The notes beneath the pieces are model-generated. The model searched no databases. It was not told the origin of the DNA and was given only the letters and a program-made list of their open reading frames with translations. DNA of 64,000 nt from Ciborinia camelliae (taxonomy: Eukaryota; Ascomycota; Leotiomycetes; Helotiales; Sclerotiniaceae): assembly GCA_025890175.1 (NCBI GenBank), contig JANPYM010000002.1, positions 3,648,823-3,712,822 of the forward strand, read 5' to 3'. A program made the translations under genes and the position numbers. Below, in pieces: positions 32,284 through 41,630 of the stretch; position 1 is the stretch's first letter, and each line of letters opens with the position of its first letter.

Positions 32284-34392
32284 ATGTCTGATCTAAAGAA
32301 TTTGGACGTATTAATCGTCGGAGCTGGGTTTGCGTGAGTATCATACTTTCGTTGCAATGAAACGTTTTCTGACAATTTCTGTATAGTGGATTGTATCAAC
32401 TACATTCTCTCAGAAAACTTGGTTACAAATGTAAAATAGCAGAGCTCGGGGCTGGCATTGGAGGGGTCTGGTATTGGAACAATTACCCCGGTGCTAGAGT
32501 TGACACACATGTTCCAATCTATGAATTCGGATTTGATAATCTCCATAAGGATTTCACATGGACAGAACGTTTCCCCGGGCGTTCAGAACTTCTGAGATAT
32601 TTTGATTATGTTGACCAGAAGCTTGATCTGAGCAAAGATATTGTACTAAATACGGGAGTTGTCCATGCTGAATTCGACATGAAGACTAGCTGCTGGAACG
32701 TCACGTTGACTACTGGAGAAGTTTGTGATTGCAGGTTTCTTATTCTTTGCACTGGATCTCTTACGAAACTTTTTATCCCGGACTTTGAGGGTATTCATTC
32801 GTACAAAGGAAAGATTCATCATACTGGTATGTCTTTATTGGTTCTTATAGTAGAAGGAATTTACTGAACACAACCAGGACGCTGGCCCCAAGAAGGTGTC
32901 GAAACCACTGGCAAGAAAGTTGCAGTGATTGGGACTGGGGCTTCAGGAATCCAGGCAGGCTTTTTCTCGTCCACATACCAAATTAACGCAAATTAACAGC
33001 CTCTTCAGACCATTCAGGAAATCGGCCCCACAGTCTCCCACCTCACCGTTTTCCAACGAACACCCAACATCTGTCTCCCAATGCAACAGCGCAAACTAAC
33101 CGAGAAAGAACAAATCACTTCAAAAGCTGAAGGTATTTACGATGAAATCTACCGAATCAGACCTAAAACTTTCACTGGATTTGATTATGAATTTATCGAT
33201 CGCAACTGCATCGATGAGACACCCGAAAAGCGACGCGAAGTATTCGAGCAACTTTATGCCGAGGGTGGTTTTCGTCCTTGGTTTGGTACTTATAAAGATA
33301 TTATCTTTGACCAGGAATCTAACGATGCGGCATATTCTTTCTGGGCCGAAAAATGCCGAGAGAGGATTACTGATCCGAAGAAAAAAGATCTTTTGGCTCC
33401 GTTGCTGGAGAATCAAGCTCATACTTTTGTGACCAAGGTATGCATACATGTATCTCAGATGGAAGATCTTTTGTTGTGTTTTTGGGAATAAAATGAATGT
33501 TAATGCGAACATAGAATCCATCGCTCGAACAAAACTTCTATGAGGTTTGTAATCAGGAGAATGTGGATATAATCGATATCCTCTCCAACCCCATCGACAC
33601 ATTCACGGAAACGGGGATAAGGATGAAAAATGGTGAGGAGTATCATTTTGATATTATCGTGTTGGCCACGGGGTATGATGCTTTAACTGGAGGGCTTACG
33701 GGGATAGATATTGTGGGGACGGATGGGAGGAGTATTGCTGAAAAGGTAAGATTATGTTCTTGTCGTGTTATTTTACTCTTCTCTTGTGTTTATGAGGCGT
33801 GTGTCCTTTTGGAATTTGTAATATGGTACTAATACTTGAATGTGAATAGTGGAAAGACGGCGTCAGAACATACCTAGGAATGACCATGACGAATTTCCCC
33901 AATCTATTCATGACATACGGAACTCAAGGTATAATAATTATTTCCGCATTTCCCCCCCCTCCTATCCCTCACCCCCACTAATAACACCCCCTCCCAGCCC
34001 CCACAGCCTTCGCAAACGGCACCGTAATGGCCGAGCTCCAAGGCTTCTTCATAAGCAGCACCATCCACCAGCTCCGCACGAGCACCCCGCCCATCTCCAC
34101 CCTCGAGCCCACGCCTCGCGCCGAAGAAACCTGGCACCAGAAGATCACCGCCCTCGCGGCCCCCTCCCTCTTTGCCACAACAAAGAGTTGGTACACCGGC
34201 TCCAATATCCCCGGGAAAAAAATCGAAATGTCGATTTATATGGGTGGCGTCCCGGCGTTTGTAAGGGAGATGGAGGGCTCGATGGGGGGGGAGAGGGAAG
34301 ACTGGGTTTTTGATGGGGTTTGGAATAGGGGGGAGGAGGATTTAAAGGGGAGGTGGAAAGGGAAGGGGGTTTGCCGAGATAGGGGTAAATGA
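32284..34392 (+). CDS. FAD-dependent Baeyer-Villiger-type monooxygenase
   Basis: Exons 32284-32333, 32387-32826, 32878-32954, 33009-33437, 33515-33745, 33850-33928, 33998-34392; 566 aa, all in frame. As seen: FAD Rossmann motif GAGFAG (13-18), the BVMO fingerprint YKGKIHHTGRWP (156-167, family pattern FxGxxxHxxxW[P/D]), NADPH motif GTGASG (182-187), the ATGYD motif (383-387), and GTQAPTAFANG equivalent to the GPQxPxxxxNG stretch of cyclohexanone/phenylacetone monooxygenases. These enzymes insert oxygen next to ketones using NADPH and O2; the natural ketone is unknown. The third intron must use a GC donor (CAG|GCAGGC) to remain open. The last 60 residues are Gly/Arg-rich and unconserved. No biosynthetic cluster is visible around it. 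Confidence 0.88.
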
Positions 34393-35264
34393 ATGGTGAG
34401 TTGATGGGTAGGTAGGTAGGTAGTTACTAGTTCCTCGATTTTTCACAATTTCATTCGACAAATAACCCAAGTCCGAAATCCATCCCTATCCTTTTCCATC
34501 CCTCATTTGACTTTCTCTTCCTCTTGCCTTTCGCTACCTACCTACCTACCTACCTACCTTATGGACCCGATATTCCCGCTCATACGCACGCCATCTTTCA
34601 ATCTCTTGCATTTAAGTTAATTAATTAATGCCTTCTCATGCATGTATGTATGTATCTCCCAAAACCCACCTGCATTTACCATTTACCATTTCTTCCTCTT
34701 CCACCGCCTCGTGACTCACGAGCAAGAAAGAAAGAAAAGGGAAATACGTTTTTTTTTCGATCCCATCACCTACCTACCTACTTGTAGGATAATGAAATCC
34801 ATCATTTCAAAACGTGCGATCCTGTAGTTTGAGTACCTACCTGTAGGTAAATTGAATTGAATAGCGAGCGTGGTGTGATTTTTTCTTAGGGACTGGTCTG
34901 GTCTGATCTGGTCTGTCTGTCTGACGATCTATATTGTTTGCTTGTCTATCTAGGTATAGGTATAGGTAGGTATGTATCTATTGTGCGAAAGAAACGGTCG
35001 TTACATCTCGTGCTTCATGTCTAATGCGCCACCACCGATCCAGACATGTGTGTGCAGGGCCTCCCGCGTAGACAGTCTGTCTTGGTACCAATGCAATGCA
35101 ATGCAATGCTCGCCCTACTCCATTTCCAAAACCAATGCATATGGGATCCCATATTTCAATCTCAATCTCGCCTTGCATTCTTTTCTCTCGACCCAACAAC
35201 CTCATCGCTTCGCCAAAACTTCCCCGTCTGAGCCCACCGATCCCTTCAATATCCAATCCGCGTA
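34393..35264. other. Convergent intergenic spacer with TAGG/CTAC repeats
   Basis: Between the BVMO (+) and hexokinase (-) stops. TAGGTAGG at 34406-34424, CTACCTAC at 34536-34558, GTATGTAT at 34641-34654, CTGGTCTG at 34891-34922 and AATGCAATGCAATGC at about 35091-35107. No gene is seen. Confidence 0.65.
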
Positions 35265-37195
35265 TTAAATCTCCGCCCGAGGCTTCTCTTTTTCCATGCA
35301 ATCCACCGTCCCGGCCAATATGCCCGCTCCAATAATACTTCCGTATATACAAGCTTCCAGTACGATTCTCTTGCCTCCCATATCGGGACCATGTTCCTCA
35401 AACATGATGGCATCGAGATAGCCTTGGCAATCTTCGAGGTAATCGTGGAAATTGGCGATACAAGAGCCAGTGTAGCCTACGAGGAGTTCTTTGACCTGAC
35501 TTGATTCTTTGGTAGGTTTTGCTTCGGAATGGTCTTCGAGACTTGATGAGGATGGATGACGGGAGGGGAGAGATATTTCATCGGCTGCAGCGAGTAAACC
35601 GACAATAGCAGCAGCCACCATACCCGCGGCGCGAATCTCGATTTTCTTGGCGATTTGCACGAGGGCCTCCGCTAAATCCTTTGTCCATTTCTTGGGTTCA
35701 CCGGTTTTTGGGTCGTCTGGGAAAGGAATTTCGCGATCGAGTGATTCCCATAGGTCCCCTTCTCTTTCCACTTTAGCCAGGACACTTGCATCGAGGGCAT
35801 TGTGTTCTCGGAGTTTAAGCGGAAGGGAATCGAGTGGCATATGGAGGCGGGTGATGAAATAGTCGAGGATGATGAGACGGGCTAGTTCGCCGAGGTATTT
35901 GCCGCCGGTCATGTATTCGAACGGCATGAAGCCGGGGATATCGAAGTTGTTGTCGAGGATGATGTCCCATTTTGTGATGAAGTTTAGTGCGTGGAGAGAG
36001 GGAGCTGTGCCGTTGATGGACCATTCGGTATTGATGGCTATCTTCGTGTCGTTTCGTTTGTGATCGACAGGTTTAAGGCTAGAGGTTAGAATTTTGGAAG
36101 AGGGGAGCTTGGAGATGGATAGGGGAATGGTGGCGTTGCAGCCTGTTCCGACGATTAGACCCATGGCTGCCTTTTGGTGGGGGGTGTATCGGTGTTGATG
36201 AGCAAATGATATAAGGGTTGCGACGGCATCATTTACTATGGCGGTTATCTTGATGCGGGGAAGATGGGGTTTGGATGCAGTTGATGTTTCGTAGCCTTTT
36301 ACGAGCTGTTGGCCAAGGTTAAGATCAGGGGGTATAGCAAAGCCCTTGCCCATAGACATCAAGATTGCTTCTGACAATTTGGGTTGACTGTTCAAGTGTT
36401 AGTTGTTTTCTCTTAACAATAGTAAATGAGATATCAAACATCATTGGGAAACTCATTGTGACGCCCATTGGCAATTCAGAAGGTAGCTGCTGCAAGCCCC
36501 ATTTGTCGATTCCATCTTGAACAACTTCTGCAACACACTTTCCAATCCATACGAAAAATTCATCTGCATTGTTACACTTGTGGTCTTCACCAATTTGCCA
36601 TGACTTCTCAAGCTCTCTGTTGACTTCTCCTGGTAATTTCACACCATCTTTAGTAGAAGAACCAAGCAAGTCAATAAATGCAGCTCTCAGATTTGATCCT
36701 CCACTATTTTATATCAGCTCTAGGAATCCCTTCAGTCAGAGCTACCAAGAACTTACATGTCAATTGCCAAATATCTAGGATTAAGTTAGCCAAATATTCA
36801 CTATAGGATAATATAACATGTGGTTCATAGACCATTCTATCTTCGTATCATGACAGAGACATCATAGATTCAAGAACTGCCATACAAGAAACGAATATAC
36901 TAACCTTCCCTTTCCCTCTATCTCCGGTTTCAACACATCCTCGGTGATAGGTGTTGGTAAGAATTGATTTGTCGATTCCTTTGCCAAATGCTTGAATGTC
37001 TCACAAAGACTCCGAGCCAATGCATGAATCTTGGTAATATCCACATTCAAACTACAAGATCGAGGAGTCAGTAAATTCCTATTAAGAAAAGAATTTGGAG
37101 GAACATAAGGAAAATAAGACATAAAAGCTATACTAGCAAAGGGATTAAGCATACGGCTGGAGGAAGTCAACTAGAATGGTCGGATCTGAAGACAT
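35265..37195 (-). CDS. Atypical hexokinase-family sugar kinase
   Basis: Exons (minus) 37195-37155, 37051-36905, 36774-36757 (18 nt), 36703-36440, 36387-35265; 530 aa. As seen: phosphate-1 loop AIDIGGSNLRAAF, sugar-binding stretch MSFPM...LSEAILMSMGKGFAI, catalytic VNDAVATLISFA (Asp about 210, equivalent to Asp211 of yeast Hxk2), VGTGCNATIPL, NTEWSING and MPFEYMTGGKYLGELARL. In ordinary hexokinases the second motif reads WTKGF; here Trp is Met, as in the divergent HxkC/HxkD(XprF) and N-acetylglucosamine kinase branch of filamentous fungi. The catalytic Asp is retained, so phosphorylation of GlcNAc or another hexose is plausible, but a regulatory role is also known for this branch. Substrate is not determined. 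It is divergently transcribed from the GILT-like gene. Confidence 0.87.
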
Positions 37196-37957
37196 GATTT
37201 CTTCAATAAGCGAAGGTGAATGAGAATGTGAGATGGATGATGAGAAGGCTTGTTTTGATCTATGTATTGGTATGTATTGGTATGTTGTGTAGATTGTTGG
37301 CTTGAATGTTTACCAAAAATTGAAGTTTGGGTTGTTTAGGTAGGTAGGTAGGTATACGTAAAGAACAGTTTTTAAGAAGATGAGGATAAAGCTACATGTT
37401 TGGACTCAACTCTCGCTAGTGCACATTGAAGGAGGTGAATCGGAGGTACAACCCGATTACAGCCCCAGTACAGAGCTATATGACACAGTAGTGAATAAGA
37501 TAATCGGTGTAATGTTGGTGGTTCATAGTTTGATGATTGGCGATATTTCAAATGAATTCATTTTGCGAAGAAAGTGAATTTTCAGGTCAAGGAGGAAGAT
37601 GTATGGATATTGTGATGTAAATATAAGGAGGTCATCACGAGGAGGATGTACCAGTTACTGGCTCCTATTTCATAAGTGGCCGCTTTAACAAAGATCATCT
37701 CTGATCAGCTGCTATTTGGGCTACCTTATTAGTAATCCGATCTTTATCTGAATAGGACCAACCTACGTACCTAGCCCGAGGTACTTGAAGCTACAGGTTC
37801 ATTCAAGCTCATTTAACTTCATCATCTCCAATAATATCCAATCCCAATACTTCAACACTTATTATTATATCATAAATAAAATTCTAATAAGTACTTTCTT
37901 TCATATCGCATACGAATTTCTTATTACCAAAGATCAGAGATCCATGGATCCATCAAA
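37196..37957. other. Intergenic, divergent promoters (hexokinase-like / GILT)
   Basis: 0.76 kb, with TAGGTAGGTAGG at 37338-37352 and AT-rich leaders on both sides. No gene is recognised; an open frame at 37380-37577 is unsupported. Confidence 0.55.
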
Positions 37958-38912
37958 ATGAAGGGCTCCTTACCTACGATCAATACCAATTTCGAAGATA
38001 ACGAGAAAATGTTGACCGGACCACCTGCACGAAGAGCTAGACCTCTAGCTTTTGGAGCCCTGGCACTTGGTCTGATATACTTCCTATGGACTATGAATTT
38101 CCATCAGTTCATGGGATGTGGTATGGGGGCGCAGTATACTGGGTTACAACAGAATGCGGTTGTTGTATCCGATCATAAACCCATACCGTTGGAAGCTCAT
38201 ATAATGTCCAAATGCCCGGATGCTCAGGTTGGTAATTATCTGTTGGGTTGTAGAACATATCTGATTTAAATTATAGGATTGTTTGAAGATGATGGTCTTG
38301 CCAGCTATGCAGAGAGTATATGATAAAGTAAACTTTACGCTCTCATTCATCGGCGCGTAAGATTCACTTGCCCTCGAGAATTTCCTTTGTGAAGCTAACG
38401 AGAATTCATTCGCAGACCTACAGACAATGATGGTGTAGCCTGTAAACACGGCCCACAAGAATGCATGGGCAATATCCTTGAATTATGTTCTGCGAAATTA
38501 TACCCCGATCCCAAGATCTACTTGGGCTTTACCATGTGCCTTACCAGAGACTATAAGGATATTCCAGACAGAAGTTTGGTGGAGGATTGCGCATTAGAGC
38601 ATGGGATGGATTTTGACAAACTCAATGCGTGTACAGTGCAGGATGATGGAGGGTATGGCATGGGAATGCTAAGGGATAGTGTTAGGAGGAGTACTGAGGT
38701 ATGTGTGAAGATGGATTTCCTAGTCATCCCACAAAGACTCATGATGCTAACGAACAATTATATTATAGGCCGGTGTTATCAAATCTTGCACTGTCAGACT
38801 CAACGAAGAAATCTTTTGTATACGTGATGGGAGGCAGTGGACGGATTGCCCTGGAGGCTCCGAGGCGAATGATCTTATTTTGGCGGTTGAGAAGCTTTAC
38901 CATCAGTCTTAA
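37958..38912 (+). CDS. GILT-like thiol reductase, membrane-anchored
   Basis: Exons 37958-38227, 38277-38356, 38416-38698, 38769-38912; 258 aa. Residues about 29-47 (PLAFGALALGLIYFLWTMNF) form a single transmembrane helix after a basic cytosolic tail, predicting a type II protein with a lumenal domain. The GILT (gamma-interferon-inducible lysosomal thiol reductase) family signature CQHGxxEC appears as CKHGPQEC (126-133). Further conserved Cys follow (LCSAKLYP, MCLT, DCALEHG). The N-terminal active-site region is CPDAQDC (86-92), a CX5C spacing instead of the animal CXXC. It probably acts on disulphides in the endomembrane lumen or vacuole. The last 38 bp of coding sequence overlap the DcpS gene on the opposite strand. 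Confidence 0.87.
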
Positions 38913-39936
38913 TGGGTTCGAATATATCCGTCCATAACTCACTCGCTTCTCCAACGGTGTAGTTCAAGGACACTTTATCCATCCCTGTTTCCTCATCTCC
39001 CTCCATTGTCTCCAACTGTTCGATGATACTCTCTAGCCCGATTGCTTTTCCAGTTGCTTGCGTTGCACCCGCCTCCAATGCGACATGTACAATATGCACA
39101 TGGAAATGGTAGTACGTCGGTTGATAATGTACATACAACTTCAACTGATCCTCCTCCAACCCCTCATACGATTTCACTGTAGCTTCCAAGAACTTTTGTC
39201 TCATATCCCTCAGCCATTTTATATGTTTCTTCTTCAAATCTCTCAAACTCCATATGTCCCTCCTCTCTACCAATCCTAACAAATGGAGTCCTTCCATGGT
39301 CTTTCGGTCCCAATTCAGATCTGGCAATAATAGAAATCCCTCATCTCCATCTCGACCTTGCGGAGTTCTATATATAACATCTTCTACCTCAGTCTTGCCC
39401 TCTATTATATTGTATACCCAATTCAATCTACCTCCATCTCGTTTCGCTTGCATATATGGGCGTATCTTCTCATTGTAAATTTGGGAGGTTTCGGTAACCA
39501 TGCGAACTCCCTGCTTGCTATATTTCTTAATATGCTGTTCTGTGCAAGGGTATATGAGATTGATCTTGAGATCTGTAGGTTCGGTCGTGGGCGAAGGGCC
39601 ATTGTTCGCCAGGTACCAGAAGTAGATATCGTTTGCGCCGAGGTTTTCAAGGGATTGAAGGGTGGTGGGGAGAGATGATAGATAGGTTGTCGATGTAGGG
39701 AATGGTGCGCGCTCGAGAATCAAAAGGCATGGCTGTGCATTGATGTGACCAATGAGAACAGAACGTCGTCCAGCTTGATCTTTATGGGGAGAATGGTTAG
39801 AGAGGTGGGGTTTGTGAGGGATGTGGATTGGATTGGATTGGATGGTGAGCGTGTACGTATACGTACCTTGATTGAGAAGACGATCGTATTTGAAATCTCG
39901 AATGAGTGATATGGGCTCAGAACCTTCTTCTGCCAT
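38875..39936 (-). CDS. DCS1: Scavenger mRNA-decapping enzyme DcpS
   Basis: Exons (minus) 39936-39867 and 39779-38875; 324 aa. The 87-nt intron removes a frame-preserving segment and joins RLLNQ to DQAGRRSVLIG. DcpS hydrolyses the residual m7GpppN cap after 3'-5' mRNA decay. As seen: the HIT-type triad motif HFHVHIVHV (248-256) preceded by HYQPTYY, and upstream LLLPDLNWD and LHLLGLVERRDIWSLRDL, which match the DcpS C-domain. The N-domain contains AGRRSVLIGHINAQPCLLILERAPF split across two shorter conserved blocks. The convergent coding overlap with the GILT-like gene is small and lies in the unconserved C-terminal tail (KTDGKASQPPK). Confidence 0.92.
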   Translation of the reverse strand: MAEEGSEPISLIRDFKYDRLLNQGTYTYTLTIQSNPIHIPHKPHLSNHSPHKDQAGRRSVLIGHINAQPCLLILERAPFPTSTTYLSSLPTTLQSLENLGANDIYFWYLANNGPSPTTEPTDLKINLIYPCTEQHIKKYSKQGVRMVTETSQIYNEKIRPYMQAKRDGGRLNWVYNIIEGKTEVEDVIYRTPQGRDGDEGFLLLPDLNWDRKTMEGLHLLGLVERRDIWSLRDLKKKHIKWLRDMRQKFLEATVKSYEGLEEDQLKLYVHYQPTYYHFHVHIVHVALEAGATQATGKAIGLESIIEQLETMEGDEETGMDKVSLNYTVGEASELWTDIFEPIKTDGKASQPPK

Positions 39937-40020
39937 TTTGGATATAGTGAGGAGTTGACTTCCTACCTAGGTATTTTTTGGAATAGAAAGCTCTCCAAGC
40001 TGGAAGGATTACTGGAGTAC

Positions 40021-40071
40021 ATATTCACCGCCCTCTTGGCAGAACTATTCTGCCAATAAGGCGGTGAATAT
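40021..40071. repeat. 51-nt near-perfect inverted repeat (hairpin)
   Basis: Outer arm ATATTCACCGCC pairs with GGCGGTGAATAT, and inner arm TTGGCAGAA pairs with TTCTGCCAA. A 3x3 internal bulge (CTC/TAA) lies between arms and the loop is CTA. It lies about 85 bp upstream of the DcpS start codon. Confidence 0.9.
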
Positions 40072-40129
40072 CATTACCAAAAGGTTTTGTTGCATATCTG
40101 AAAAGTCGTTGAAGAGATGCTTGAAAGAT

Positions 40130-40218
40130 GCTTATAAGATGCTCATAAGATGCTCATAAGATGCTCATAAGATGCTCATAAGATGCTCATAAGATGCTCA
40201 TAAGATGCTCATAAGATG
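40130..40218. repeat. 11-bp minisatellite GCTCATAAGAT
   Basis: About eight tandem copies with degenerate edges, about 60 bp from the hairpin. About 45 bp beyond the array, TTACCGCC ... GGCAGAATG (40260-40288) resembles the hairpin arms. Confidence 0.9.
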
Positions 40219-41630
40219 TTCAAGTGTTTATGCCATTGGATAAATCTGAAAGTTTTATCTTTACCGCCTTTACGTATGATGGCAGAATGTCAAACTAGGC
40301 TAATAAGCTTTTACTATCCCGGTCATATCTATCGTAATCCATCTTGAAGAGCTTCGATAACAATAATGCCAAGTATAAATGATTTACATGAGAAGGGACG
40401 GCCCGATAAATAAATCTACATTCCCGGAGCTCTAAATTGGCAGTATACATAATTCAAATTCCACAGGAAAATGAGACCGTCATCATCGTCGTTGGCAACA
40501 AGATACCTACATGTACTAGGTAATGTTCATGATATTATTCTTCATAGTCCAGACGACTAGACCGCCACTCAACTTTCAAGCGTTTATATGCAGATCCAGC
40601 CGGCTGCAGCCGGCTGCGCCCATTAGGCCTCGGATGATGGCCCACCATCATGATTCATGATATGTGCCCGTTGCCCCTGGAAATCAATTCTCTCATCACC
40701 TGCAGTCGAACTCGCTGGTCGTTACGATCCATACCTACCTGCCGACCTTTTAAAGTTTACCTCCCGGTACTCATTACTGTATTATGTAGGTAGGTATTCT
40801 TAGTCTAAAACTGAATCATCACTCATCGGTTAAAATGGCAGGATCGTATCGATGATGGAGTCTCCGAATTCCAATTCCAGGTTTCCCTCCACATCCTTTA
40901 TAAAAGATTGAACTCCGAGAGTACCGTTAGTCGTTTCCTATTCCGATAACCACTTCTTGTCGCCGAATGAGATCACATGATGAGTGAGTACGTACTACTA
41001 CCTAGGTAGTATGTCAGTTTTGATTCTTGAAAAAATTGACTGTGCCGAGTTCCGTCTTGGTTCTAAAATGTTAGCCGACCTTGCCCAAATTTCTCTAGCA
41101 ACCCGGGTGAATGTTGCCAGACCCGCCAGATGAAGAAGTTTTTTGGCGGGAAATGCAAGCAAAGGGAGGAACGGTCAATCGGCATCTTCTTCTTCTTATG
41201 TCTTGTCCTATTACATCAAATCAATATTATGATACCGTATCTCCAATCTCCATCAACATGAAGAAAGCGGGGACGGAGAAGGTGAGAAAATGGATTTTTC
41301 TATATTAAGAAGAGTAAGTCCTTCATTTGTTATTTGTTATCCTCTCGACCTCGGGGATTACCTATACTATCCTACTTATCCTATCCTATACTACCTATAT
41401 TATAATATACTCGTAATGGCATTCACTTGAAGTTTCATATGACACCTGTGTGAAGCTCTTTTCTTAATACCTATTTATACCTATTAATACAACCCTTCTT
41501 GTTTCGGGGTTACCAGCTCTTTCCTTTCCTACCCCAGTTCTTTATCCCCACAATACATTACTGGAGGGTGTCATAACACATAGTTGTTGCCAACGACAGC
41601 CATAATACTAAGAGGGCATCGTATCCTATA

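Larger units (their letters stand above)
39937..41630. other. Intergenic, divergent promoters (DcpS / MFS), with hairpin and tandem repeat
   Basis: 1.7 kb. It contains the long hairpin (40021-40071), an 11-bp array (40130-40218), a 16-bp palindrome TACTACCTAGGTAGTA (40996-41011) and GCAGCCGGCTGC-type GC-rich symmetry at about 40598-40618. No gene is seen. Confidence 0.65.
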
